From the NCBI RefSeq assembly GCF_016894245.1, contig NZ_CP069792.1, positions 558,001-622,000 on the forward strand: 64,000 nucleotides of DNA. Reading direction: 5' to 3'. This DNA comes from Corynebacterium kroppenstedtii. GTDB taxonomy: Bacteria; Actinomycetota; Actinomycetes; Mycobacteriales; Mycobacteriaceae. Each line of letters opens with the position of its first letter. The first letter of the stretch is position 1. Under the pieces are notes generated by a model, which made no database searches, had not been told where the DNA came from, and worked only from the letters and a program-made list of their open reading frames with translations. This document shows positions 12,336 to 21,463 of the stretch, piece by piece. The position numbers and the translations under genes are program-made.

Positions 12336-14153
12336 ATGACATCGACCTCCGATCACTCCTCCACCAGCCGGGGCTCCGACGCTCGCACACCGCACTCACG
12401 TGGCGTCGACCCCGACCGTAAGGACACCACCAACGGAGGATCGCAATCCCACGATGGCCATCAGCATTCCCGCAATAGGTCACGTGCACGTCGGGAGCGA
12501 CGTCGACGCCGCGCCACTTATTCCGCGCACCACGGAAATAAACAGCACCGTACAAATAAGGACACACGCAACGACACTCCGGACACCTCCTCAACGACGG
12601 ATAACACCGCAAAACAGCACGGGGGGAAGAAAAAGCGTCGTCGCGCCCACCGCCGTAGCAACCGGCCAGCCGCGGCGCCCAACGTCGGAAATCGCAACCA
12701 ACAGCACGAACACAAAGACCAACACCCGACACGACATCGGGCACAATCGGATCTTTCGACGCAGCCGACCCACCGGAAGGCCTCGTCCGGCACGCAAACA
12801 TCCATAACTCCAGGGCCGCGCCGCGCCCATCGAGGATTAGCGGCTGATGGCGTCATCACGAATCCGGATAAAGAGAAGTACAACGCGGGAAATACCCATG
12901 TCCGCTCGCCACGTGAGCCCATTCCGTCCATTGAGGAAGCTCCGATGGTGGCCGTCGTACTACGTACAACGAATATCCACCCCTCAACCGGCCGCATGCT
13001 AGCCCTGGATGCGGCTTTTTTCGACGCCGATGGTCTGCTCGTGTCCAATTGGCAGCGGGTCTTCAACACCGATGCTGACCCTGGTCCTCTTCACCTCTTC
13101 GGCCTTACCCCCAATGTTTTTCGGACCTCGCCGCGCTTCAGCTCCACGTTGCGGCAAATTGATCGTGTTATCGACGGCCGAGTGCTCATCGTCCACGACA
13201 CCGCCACAACCTGGGGGTTCATCGCGCAGGAGGCACGTCGGACGGTTCGCTCTGCGTCAGCAAAAAATCGTCGACAACGCAGACGGCGTCATAATGGGCA
13301 CGTTCCTCGCCCCGTATCCATTGTCGACACGCAAGCGACAGCTCGTAGACAGCGTCTTCCCATCGCCGACACCCGTTTGCGGGGCATTGCGGCCGCCTAC
13401 AACCTTGTCGACGACACACTCCCAACGACCACGGTGCTGGACATGGATTCATCACCTGATGCGTACACCACGCTTCCGGGAGTCGGAGCGCACGCGTCTG
13501 ATCGGCGTCGGAGCATCGATCCGTTGCAGCTTCTTCAAGCCGACGCTGTCCTAGTGGGAGAACTAGCTATGGAACAGCTGGACCGTGCCGGAATTGACCC
13601 CATCAACGCTGCGGCATATGCGTTACATGAATCACGCGACCGTCACAGGGACGACCATAGCGACGACGAGAACTGCGGCAGCGACGATCGCTCTGCACAC
13701 GATGGCCTTACTCCACTGGTATGGGCCGATGATGACGCTTGGGACACCGTCGATAAACGTGATCCGCAGGATCTACGGGCAGATCGAGTGGGTTTGCAGC
13801 GCTCAACAATACGAATTGACGCAGCATTAGCCCCAGTCATTGCGCCTAATCCGGGAGTGTGGTCGCCGGGGCAGAAGCTGGAGAGGGGGATGGTCTTCAC
13901 CGTCGCGCCCGAAGTCGATATGAATCCTGATGATCTGATCGAAGCTGCCGTGCGGGCTGGGCTGACCTATTCCGAAAAACTAACCAGAGAAACCTCGGTA
14001 GTCGTGTTCAACGGCACGGGCCATGGCCTAGAACACGATGGAGTTCCGCATGAAGGGCGCGCCTTACACGCGCATCGAAAAGGTATTCCGCTGATTCGTG
14101 ACAACGAGTTTTTGCATCTAGCCCAGGAGGCCGCCGCCTCGGAGCAGCTATAA
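12336..14153 (+). CDS. DnaQ-like protein with degenerate exonuclease motifs and long basic N-terminus
   Basis: The 605-residue product corresponds by position to the DNA polymerase III epsilon-related gene beside murT/gatD in C. glutamicum. Residues 1 to about 200 are low complexity with clusters of Arg, Lys and His (RARRERRRRR, GGKKKRRRAHRR), suggesting nucleic-acid contact. The central part aligns in character with an RNase H-fold exonuclease (VVLRTTNIHPSTGRMLALDAA; RVLIVHDTATTWGFIAQEA). However, the Asp-x-Glu of motif I and the Asp of motif II are absent, so nuclease activity is doubtful. ATG 12336 is chosen; an upstream in-frame start at 12276 would overlap the SDR gene. Confidence 0.65.
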   Translation: MTSTSDHSSTSRGSDARTPHSRGVDPDRKDTTNGGSQSHDGHQHSRNRSRARRERRRRRATYSAHHGNKQHRTNKDTRNDTPDTSSTTDNTAKQHGGKKKRRRAHRRSNRPAAAPNVGNRNQQHEHKDQHPTRHRAQSDLSTQPTHRKASSGTQTSITPGPRRAHRGLAADGVITNPDKEKYNAGNTHVRSPREPIPSIEEAPMVAVVLRTTNIHPSTGRMLALDAAFFDADGLLVSNWQRVFNTDADPGPLHLFGLTPNVFRTSPRFSSTLRQIDRVIDGRVLIVHDTATTWGFIAQEARRTVRSASAKNRRQRRRRHNGHVPRPVSIVDTQATARRQRLPIADTRLRGIAAAYNLVDDTLPTTTVLDMDSSPDAYTTLPGVGAHASDRRRSIDPLQLLQADAVLVGELAMEQLDRAGIDPINAAAYALHESRDRHRDDHSDDENCGSDDRSAHDGLTPLVWADDDAWDTVDKRDPQDLRADRVGLQRSTIRIDAALAPVIAPNPGVWSPGQKLERGMVFTVAPEVDMNPDDLIEAAVRAGLTYSEKLTRETSVVVFNGTGHGLEHDGVPHEGRALHAHRKGIPLIRDNEFLHLAQEAAASEQL

Positions 14154-14268
14154 ACATTGCCCGAGCAGCACTACATCGCACCCCAAACACGAAAAGCACG
14201 GCCGGACTGAGCTCACAGTACTCCCCGACTGAAGTGGCATGTGGCCGGGAGCCACGTATTCTAGGACA

Positions 14269-15825
14269 ATGACCGAAAACTCGGATTCCACTCGTTCTGG
14301 CGTAGGGGAACGCGCAATAAACTCTTTGCATGCGTTCCGTCGGCGCGCTGACCAGGTCCTCCGCTCCGGCGCGGATCAGGTCAGTGATTCCTTGGAAGCT
14401 CGGATCACCAGCGTGACCAGCGATACTCCGGTGACACAGTTAAACACTCAAGGCCGGGCTGCTCTCGCCCTTGCCGACGCAGCTACGTGGGCCTCAAAGA
14501 AAACAGGCCGCGGCTCTGGCGGGATGATCGGCGGAATGATCGCCGCAGCAATTGATCCGATGATCATGGGCCGGATCAACGCGAATCGCCCCGTGGCGCT
14601 GGTGACAGGAACGAACGGTAAGTCCACGACAACGCGGATGCTCACTGCTGCTGCACGCACCACTTTCACCACCGCGACCAATGAGGGCGGGGACAACATG
14701 GACGCGGGGGTCGTCTCAGCATTGCGGGCGGGTGGCGATTATGACGTCGCCACATTGGAAGTCGATGAAATGCATGTGCCGGCCATTGCCGACAAACTGG
14801 ATCCTCAGGTGCTGGTCCTTCTCAATTTGAGCCGTGACCAGCTCGACCGTGTAGGAGAAATCAACAGTATTGAGCGGGCGCTTCGCGGGGCAGTTAACAA
14901 GCACCCTGACATGACTATTGTGGCCAACTGCGACGATGTCATGGTGACATCGGCCGCGTGGGATAGTCCGAACGTGGTGTGGGTGTCTGCTGGCTTGGGT
15001 TGGCAAGGGGAATCGACATCGTGCCCGCGTACTGGTGGTGCGATTATCCGCCGCGAGATGTCGAATTCCTCAGGCCCGAAAGCGTCGGACTCGCCGTCGT
15101 CTCAGCCCACCAACCATGTTGATTGGTACGCGGCGAAGCCCCTTCCCGATGGCTCCGAGTTCCGACGCCCCTCACCGGATTATTCGATGACGCCCGACGG
15201 GCTCCGCGTCGATTCTGCGTCCGCAGCAGAGGCGACGCGCTTACCGGTGGGAACCATTCTGCCCTTAACGCTGTCGCTGCCTGGGGACGCGAACCGTGGC
15301 AACGCGGCCCAAGCTGTGGTGGCAGCGTTGACCTTAGGCGTCGATGTGAAGAAAGGGCTATCAGCGACAGAAAACGTGGAGTCAGTGGCTGGCCGCTATT
15401 CCACGGTGGCGTACGCCGGGCGCGACGTTCATCTGTTGCTCGCTAAGAATCCCGCTGGCTGGCAAGAGGCGCTGAGCATGGTGGATCGGTCGGCAGATGG
15501 CCTGGTCATCGCAACAAACGGGCAGGTCGCCGACGGAGTTGATCTGTCATGGCTATGGGACGTTCGTTTTGAAAATCTCGATGAGTTAGCGGTGGTAGCT
15601 GCCGGTGAGCGTGGCGCCGACCTAGCCGTCCGGCTGGGATACGCTGGAGTCCGCCATCAACTGGTGAAGGATGCACTAAAGGCAATCACAACGTGCCCGC
15701 CTGGCCGGGTGGAAGTGCTGGCGAACTACACGGCTTTCCGTGACCTCAAGCGCGCCCTTGACCGCGCCGTTGTCAGGGAACCAAAGCAGAACACTGCACG
15801 CAAGGAGGACACCGATGCCCGCTAA
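14269..15825 (+). CDS. murT: Lipid II isoglutaminyl synthase, Mur ligase-like subunit
   Basis: With GatD it amidates the alpha-carboxyl of D-isoglutamate in lipid II, using ATP and glutamine. The 518-residue protein has the Mur ligase ATP motif VTGTNGKSTTTRM at about residues 112-124, the central-domain segment TNEGGDNMDAGVVSAL, and a C-terminal MurT-type domain (VRFENLDELAVVAAGERGADLAVRLGYAG). The region where family members carry a four-Cys zinc ribbon reads SCPRTGG followed by WYAAKPLPDGSEFRRPSPDYS, with one Cys only. The stop codon overlaps the gatD start, indicating coupled translation of a one-to-one complex. Confidence 0.93.
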   Translation: MTENSDSTRSGVGERAINSLHAFRRRADQVLRSGADQVSDSLEARITSVTSDTPVTQLNTQGRAALALADAATWASKKTGRGSGGMIGGMIAAAIDPMIMGRINANRPVALVTGTNGKSTTTRMLTAAARTTFTTATNEGGDNMDAGVVSALRAGGDYDVATLEVDEMHVPAIADKLDPQVLVLLNLSRDQLDRVGEINSIERALRGAVNKHPDMTIVANCDDVMVTSAAWDSPNVVWVSAGLGWQGESTSCPRTGGAIIRREMSNSSGPKASDSPSSQPTNHVDWYAAKPLPDGSEFRRPSPDYSMTPDGLRVDSASAAEATRLPVGTILPLTLSLPGDANRGNAAQAVVAALTLGVDVKKGLSATENVESVAGRYSTVAYAGRDVHLLLAKNPAGWQEALSMVDRSADGLVIATNGQVADGVDLSWLWDVRFENLDELAVVAAGERGADLAVRLGYAGVRHQLVKDALKAITTCPPGRVEVLANYTAFRDLKRALDRAVVREPKQNTARKEDTDAR

Positions 15826-16792
15826 ATCCCACACTGTGTCTTCATCTTCAAGTTCACGGTCGTCGTCGCAGTTCCAGATCGGCCTAATTTTGCCCGATGT
15901 GTTGGGCACCTATGGCGACGACGGCAACGCGCTGATTGTGCGGCAGCGCCTGCGTCTCCGCGGGGTTGCGGCAGAGATCATTCCGATTCATCTCGGCGAC
16001 CCCGTCCCCGACAGTTTGGATTTGTACACCGTCGGCGGCGGTGAAGATACCGCCCAGATTCTTGCTTCGGAGCATCTTCGCGCCGACGGCGGCATTATTC
16101 GGGCTGCGAACAAAGGCACCCCTATTCTGGCCATTTGCGCTGGCCTGCAGGTGTTTGGGCAATCCTTCCGCGCGTCCGGTTCCATGGTTGATGGCCTTGG
16201 CCTGTTGGATGCAACGACGTCGAGTCTAAAGGTCCGCATGATCGGCGAACTCCGGTCTGAACCGCTTCAAGCTAAGCATCAGGACGCTCCCGCTGCCGAG
16301 GTGAAGGATGGACGCTCATCGCAGAATACGACGTCGGCACGGACCGATGACTTCACGCGTGGGCTGACTGACCAGCTCACTGGTTTTGCAAACCACATGG
16401 GCGCGACGATCGTGGGCCCGGATGCCCGCCCGTTGGGGCGTGTGCTTCACGGCACCGGTAACTGTGATGCCTATGGTGCAGCAGCGGTCCATCTTGAAGG
16501 AGAGGACGCTGAGTATCAGATTTGTGCCGAGGGGGCTGTCCAAGGATCCATTATCGCGACATACATGCACGGCCCGGCGCTAGCCAGAAATCCCCAGCTT
16601 GCCGACGTGCTTATCGCTCGGGCGTTGGGTGTGGAGGTTGAAGATCTCCCACCGCTGGGCGATGACATCGATCCGTCGATTCATGGTGGCCTGGATAGCC
16701 TGGATATGGGGTCACAGCATCTCGAATTGGCTAGGGAATTAAACAATGAGGTGTCGCAGCTTCGGCGGGAGCGCATAGACTCTACGTCATGA
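15815..16792 (+). CDS. gatD: Lipid II isoglutaminyl synthase, glutamine amidotransferase subunit
   Basis: It supplies ammonia from glutamine to MurT. The 325-residue protein is a CobB/CobQ-type class I glutaminase. The segment VLGTYGDDGNALIVRQR near the N-terminus is typical of GatD, the nucleophilic Cys lies in ILAICAGLQVFG at about residue 108, and the catalytic His is in ATYMHGP near residue 237. The ATG at 15815 follows AAGGAGG and lies within the last codons of murT. A short Ser-rich stretch at the N-terminus and an insertion (about residues 160-185) are poorly conserved in character. Its stop overlaps the next start by four bases. Confidence 0.93.
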   Translation: MPAKSHTVSSSSSSRSSSQFQIGLILPDVLGTYGDDGNALIVRQRLRLRGVAAEIIPIHLGDPVPDSLDLYTVGGGEDTAQILASEHLRADGGIIRAANKGTPILAICAGLQVFGQSFRASGSMVDGLGLLDATTSSLKVRMIGELRSEPLQAKHQDAPAAEVKDGRSSQNTTSARTDDFTRGLTDQLTGFANHMGATIVGPDARPLGRVLHGTGNCDAYGAAAVHLEGEDAEYQICAEGAVQGSIIATYMHGPALARNPQLADVLIARALGVEVEDLPPLGDDIDPSIHGGLDSLDMGSQHLELARELNNEVSQLRRERIDSTS

Positions 16793-18468
16793 CTTTGCGT
16801 GACCATCTCCGCCCCTCCGCTATTGTCGACGCCTCCACTCTTGGCGCTACCGCTCGGTCTGCGGCGGAAGGACTATCCCGTGCTGCGATCTCTGGAGTTT
16901 CCCGAGTGGGCAGCCATATCGGGGTTGATCCCGATATCGTTCCCGGACCACAGGGCGGTCTTCCTCCGGAGGAATTAACTGCAGCGCACTGGGGTAATGG
17001 GTCCCGCCGCGTCATCGATCCTATTGGGTGGTTTGAGCACCAAAAAGGTATCGATGAGCTTCAGAAATCTTTTGACGCTATTCCGTCACAGGCCCAGGTG
17101 AGGTTGGCAAAGAAAACTTCCAACCTTTTCCGCTCTCGAACAGTAACAAAGGCGCCCGGTTTGAACGTCGAGGGCCTCGGCCGGGTCATTGCCGTGGATA
17201 CCAAGGCACAGACTGCCGACGTTCAAGGCATGTGTACATATGAAAACCTCGTGGATACCTTACTTCCGTTTGGTTTCGCGCCCTATGTTGTACCCGAGTT
17301 GAAGACAATCACGTTGGGCGGGGCTATTACCGGTATGGGCGTGGAGTCCAGCTGTTTCCGCAATGGTTTGCCGCATGAGTCCGTCATCGAGATGGATATT
17401 CTCACAGGCACGGGCGATATCGTGACCTGCAGTCCCGTCGAGAATGTTGATCTTTTCCGTGCTTATCCCAATTCGTATGGTTCATTAGGTTATGCGGTTC
17501 GAATCAAAATAAAGATTGAAAAAATTAAGCCATTCGTGGAGCTTAGGCATGTTCGCTTTCACGACCTCACCTCTATTGCAGCGGCTATTGACAGCATTGT
17601 TTCCAGCCATGAATACGACGGCGAGCCTGTCGATTATGTAGACGGCGTGGTGTTTTCCCCTACCGAGGGCTATTTGGTCTTGGGACGCCAATCGTCGGAC
17701 GTTCCGCCCCGAGTATCCGATTACACGCGCGAGCACATTTATTACCGGTCCCTGCAGCACCCCGAGGGCACGACACGCGACACGCTGACAATGCACGATT
17801 ATTTATGGCGATGGGATACGGACTGGTTCTGGTGCTCGCGCGCGTTTGGTGCGCAAAACCCCACCATCCGTCGGATGTGGCCTGATGGGCTTTTGCGGTC
17901 GTCGTTCTATTGGAAAATTGTGGGGGCCGACAAGCGGTGGGATTTGGCAGACCGGATTGAGGCCCACCATGGCCGCCCCGCCCGTGAGCGCGTCGTTCAA
18001 GATGTCGAAGTGACCACGGATAAGGTCCCGGAGTTCCTGGAGTGGTTCTTTAACGCCAGCGAAATCCAGCCTGTGTGGCTCTGCCCGATCAAGCTGGCAG
18101 AAGAATCGTCATCCTTAACGACGCGCGGCAATGTGTTGTCGTCCGATGTCGCTCTGGCTGATGGCGCTGGTTCCCATCCGTGGCCGCTGTACCCGCTGTC
18201 TGTGGGTGACGTGTGGGTCAATATCGGATTTTGGTCCTCGGTGCCCGTGGATTTGACGGATGATCCTCAACCTGGCGCGTTTAATCGCATCATTGAACGA
18301 AAGATCCGAGATCTGGGTGGGCATAAGTCGCTGTATTCGGAGGCTTTTTACTCAGAAAAGGAATTCTCTGATCTCTACGGCGGTAGTATTCCAGAAATGG
18401 TCAAGACCATTTATGATCCACATCACCGTTTCCCTGGCCTTTTTGACAAAGCAGTAGGCGGAAAATAG
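16789..18468 (+). CDS. FAD-binding oxidoreductase, probable 10-methylene fatty acid reductase
   Basis: The 559-residue protein has a PCMH-type FAD-binding N-terminal half (VQGMCTYENLVDTLLPFGFAPYV, LGGAITGMGVESSCFRNG) and a long substrate/cap region, resembling the DWARF24/sterol-reductase-like group. Homologues paired with a cyclopropane-synthase-like methyltransferase (BfaA/BfaB, TmsA/TmsB; Rv0449c/UfaA1 in M. tuberculosis) make tuberculostearic acid: the methyltransferase adds a methylene at C10 and the FAD enzyme reduces it. The next two genes here are such methyltransferases, which supports this role. The ATG overlaps the gatD TGA (ATGA). Confidence 0.8.
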   Translation: MTLRDHLRPSAIVDASTLGATARSAAEGLSRAAISGVSRVGSHIGVDPDIVPGPQGGLPPEELTAAHWGNGSRRVIDPIGWFEHQKGIDELQKSFDAIPSQAQVRLAKKTSNLFRSRTVTKAPGLNVEGLGRVIAVDTKAQTADVQGMCTYENLVDTLLPFGFAPYVVPELKTITLGGAITGMGVESSCFRNGLPHESVIEMDILTGTGDIVTCSPVENVDLFRAYPNSYGSLGYAVRIKIKIEKIKPFVELRHVRFHDLTSIAAAIDSIVSSHEYDGEPVDYVDGVVFSPTEGYLVLGRQSSDVPPRVSDYTREHIYYRSLQHPEGTTRDTLTMHDYLWRWDTDWFWCSRAFGAQNPTIRRMWPDGLLRSSFYWKIVGADKRWDLADRIEAHHGRPARERVVQDVEVTTDKVPEFLEWFFNASEIQPVWLCPIKLAEESSSLTTRGNVLSSDVALADGAGSHPWPLYPLSVGDVWVNIGFWSSVPVDLTDDPQPGAFNRIIERKIRDLGGHKSLYSEAFYSEKEFSDLYGGSIPEMVKTIYDPHHRFPGLFDKAVGGK

Positions 18469-18642
18469 GAGAATTCCGTCAGAGGTGGCCATAGAAGCAC
18501 TAAGTACTACTATGGGTATAACTTATTTGCGACGCGATGACGCTACCGCCACACGATGTACCTTGCGGGCACATGAGGGGCAACGCCATTGCGCCAACCG
18601 TAAACCCCACGAGAGAAGAGAAAAGAGTCAGGCGCATTGAGT

Positions 18643-19941
18643 ATGACTGTCGCAGATATCATCGCATCTATTACAAAGGGGCCACTGCCATTCACGATAG
18701 AGGCTTATGACGGAAGCTCCATCGGGTCAGGCGATATTACTGTCCGTTTAGAGAACGAAGATGCTCTGGCCTATATCGCGACGGCACCGGGCGATTTAGG
18801 GCTGGCCCGCGCGTACGTGACGGGCACGTTGACTGTTGAGGGCAACGGATCTCACCCTGCCCATCCATATGTCCTTTTCGACGATTTACAAAAGGCGTAC
18901 TCGACCGTTTCTATCTCTAAGAATCCTCGAATGATTGCCACGCTGATTCGTGAGCTACGCAATCATCATGCTTTCCGACGCCTTCCCATTCCCCACCAGG
19001 AAGTTATCCCTGGGTGGCACAAGGCTCTTCGGGGTGCGATGGAGGGGCTCGCGAAGTCGACTCGTCGGCACTCTAAGGCTCGCGATGCACAAGCGATTAG
19101 CCATCATTATGACGTCTCTAATGATTTTTACGAGCATTTCTTAGGGCCCTCCATGACGTACACCTGTGCGTGTTACCCCAATGAGAATGCAACATTGGAA
19201 GAGGCCCAGGAAAACAAATACCGGTTGGTGTTTGACAAGTTGCGGCTGAAAGAAGGGGATCGTCTTCTTGATGTCGGTTGTGGTTGGGGCGGAATGGTCC
19301 GCTACGCGGCCAAGCATGGTGTTCATGCGTTGGGTGTGACCTTGTCGCGGGCGCAAGCTGACTGGGCAAATGAAGAGATTAAGCGCCAAGGCCTGGAGGA
19401 CTTTGCGGAGGTTCGTTACCAGGACTATCGCGATGTTTCAGAGAGTGATTTTGACGCTATTTCCGCCATCGGGATCCTGGAGCACATTGGGCCGAAGAAT
19501 TATCGATCGTTCTTCAGCTTCCTTTATGACAAATTACGGCCTGAAGGAATGATGCTTAACCACTGCATCACCCGTCCACACAACCGCCCAACCCGGACGG
19601 GACAGTTCATTGGACGCTACATTTTCCCTGATGGTGAACTCACCGGCGCGGGCACCATTATTTCCCGCATGCAGGACGTCGGGTTTGATGTTATTCATGA
19701 GGAAGATTTGAGGCCTCATTATGCCCGCACGCTGCGTGATTGGTGCCTGAATCTTCAAAAGAATTGGGATGAAGCCACCACTTTGGTAGAGCCTTCCACG
19801 GCACGTTTGTTCGGTCTGTATATGGCCGGCTCCGAGTGGGGATTCGACCACAATATTATTCAGCTCCATCAAGTGTTGGGCCAGAAGCTCCCCGACGACG
19901 GTACATGGAATCTTCCGCTCCGCCCCTGGTGGAAAGCGTAG
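18643..19941 (+). CDS. SAM-dependent fatty-acyl methyltransferase (CFA/TmsB/UfaA1-like), copy 1
   Basis: The 432-residue enzyme has an N-terminal SCP-like/lipid-binding segment and a C-terminal Mycolic_PCS/CFA methyltransferase domain. The CFA entry motif is ISHHYDVSNDFYEHFLGP, the SAM-binding loop is LLDVGCGWGGMVRYAA, and ISAIGILEHIG is the post-motif II strand. Members act on the cis double bond of phospholipid acyl chains, forming a cyclopropane or a methylene branch; the neighbouring FAD reductase favours the latter. ATG at 18643 is preferred; TTG at 18637 is in frame. The 174-base gap upstream leaves room for a separate promoter. Confidence 0.87.
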   Translation: MTVADIIASITKGPLPFTIEAYDGSSIGSGDITVRLENEDALAYIATAPGDLGLARAYVTGTLTVEGNGSHPAHPYVLFDDLQKAYSTVSISKNPRMIATLIRELRNHHAFRRLPIPHQEVIPGWHKALRGAMEGLAKSTRRHSKARDAQAISHHYDVSNDFYEHFLGPSMTYTCACYPNENATLEEAQENKYRLVFDKLRLKEGDRLLDVGCGWGGMVRYAAKHGVHALGVTLSRAQADWANEEIKRQGLEDFAEVRYQDYRDVSESDFDAISAIGILEHIGPKNYRSFFSFLYDKLRPEGMMLNHCITRPHNRPTRTGQFIGRYIFPDGELTGAGTIISRMQDVGFDVIHEEDLRPHYARTLRDWCLNLQKNWDEATTLVEPSTARLFGLYMAGSEWGFDHNIIQLHQVLGQKLPDDGTWNLPLRPWWKA

Positions 19942-19975
19942 CTAGTAGCCGTAGCTATTAGTACAGTTAAACGTC

Positions 19976-21379
19976 ATGGTGAAGATTCCCGGACTTGCCC
20001 GCCACGCATCCAGCATGGTCGGTGCTGATCCGACGATCATGTCGGCTCTGCTCAGCACCCCTTTGACTACATTGATTCGGCCCGCGTCACATCCCATGAC
20101 GGTGGGTGACATCATCGACGCCATCGCTGACTTTCCCATTCGTGTGACCGCTTTTGACGGATCCTCGGCCGGTGTGACGAATAACGGTGCACACGGTGCC
20201 GCCCCCAGCGAGATGGGAATCCACATCACTAAAGACGGCTTAGCCTATATCGCGACAGCCCCAGGTGAATTAGGCCTTGCTCGCGCGTATTTAACCAATA
20301 ATTTGCGAGTGAGCGGCACCCATCCTGCTAATCCCTACGATTTGTTCGGGGTATTGCGGACTGTTCGTCTAAAAAAGCTCTCGCCATCCACAATTCGTCG
20401 GATTATTGGTTCCTTGGCGGCACTAGATGCCTTCCGGAATTTGCCTCAACCTCCGCAGGAAATGGTGCCGTTTTGGCAGCGAGCTATTGACGGTCTATCT
20501 CGACATTCTCAGCAACGTGACGCAGAATCAATTAGCCACCATTATGACGTCTCGAATAGATTTTACGAGTTGTTTTTAGGGCCGTCGATGACCTATACGT
20601 GCGCTTATTATCCGGATCCATCCGCTACCCTTGAGGAAGCGCAAGAAAATAAATACCGTCTTATTTTCGATAAATTACGCTTACAACCGGGGGACACGCT
20701 TCTTGATGTCGGCTGCGGATGGGGCGGAATGGTTCACTATGCTGCCCGCCACGGAGTCACGGCGATCGGTGCAACGTTGTCGCGTGAACAAGCCGAGTGG
20801 GCTAATGAAGAAATTGCTCGTCAGGGGCTTAGCGACCATGCCGAAGTTCGGTTCCAAGACTATCGAGACATTCCGGAAACAGATTTCGATGCTATCTCCG
20901 CTATCGGAATTCTAGAGCACATCGGTACGGCTAACTACCACGATTTCTTTTCATTCCTTTTTAACAAGCTTCGGCCGGGCGGATTGATACTCAACCACTG
21001 CATTACTCGCCCGATTAATGAAGCCAAGACCAATGCTGGCCCGTTCCTTGATCGCTATATTTTCCCTGACGGAGAATTACACTGTTCAGGAAATATTATT
21101 GCGAATATGCAGGGTGCGGGTTTTGAAGTGATGCACGAGGAAAACTTACGCCCTCACTACGCCCGAACACTCCAAGCCTGGTGCAGCAACTTAGAAGAGA
21201 ATTGGGACGCAGCCTGTAGAGAAGTAACTGAGGCTACTGCAAAACTCTATGGAGTCTATATGGCTGGGTCTGCCTGGGGTTTTGACCACAATATTGTGCA
21301 GCTACACCAGGCCCTGGGGGTGAAGCCTCTTCAAGACGGCACGATGGCAGTCCCTGAGCGCCAATGGTGGCAGAGCTGA
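19976..21379 (+). CDS. SAM-dependent fatty-acyl methyltransferase (CFA/TmsB/UfaA1-like), copy 2
   Basis: A paralogue of the preceding gene, 34 bases downstream and 467 residues long. It repeats the same motifs, with ISHHYDVSNRFYELFLGP, LLDVGCGWGGMVHYAA and ISAIGILEHIG, and both copies end with a shared pattern (MAGSAWGFDHNIVQLHQALG). It differs by a longer N-terminus of about 40 residues and many substitutions, so the duplication is old rather than recent. Two copies beside one reductase suggest different acyl positions or chain lengths, or one cyclopropane-forming and one methyl-branch-forming enzyme. Both are presumably membrane-associated in the cytoplasm. Confidence 0.85.
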   Translation: MVKIPGLARHASSMVGADPTIMSALLSTPLTTLIRPASHPMTVGDIIDAIADFPIRVTAFDGSSAGVTNNGAHGAAPSEMGIHITKDGLAYIATAPGELGLARAYLTNNLRVSGTHPANPYDLFGVLRTVRLKKLSPSTIRRIIGSLAALDAFRNLPQPPQEMVPFWQRAIDGLSRHSQQRDAESISHHYDVSNRFYELFLGPSMTYTCAYYPDPSATLEEAQENKYRLIFDKLRLQPGDTLLDVGCGWGGMVHYAARHGVTAIGATLSREQAEWANEEIARQGLSDHAEVRFQDYRDIPETDFDAISAIGILEHIGTANYHDFFSFLFNKLRPGGLILNHCITRPINEAKTNAGPFLDRYIFPDGELHCSGNIIANMQGAGFEVMHEENLRPHYARTLQAWCSNLEENWDAACREVTEATAKLYGVYMAGSAWGFDHNIVQLHQALGVKPLQDGTMAVPERQWWQS

Positions 21380-21463
21380 CGAACCCCACGGTGACCACAG
21401 CCAAATAGTGCTCGAGGCACTGAGCTTCGTGCCTGTGGGCGCGCCGTTGCTACTCTTGCTGTC

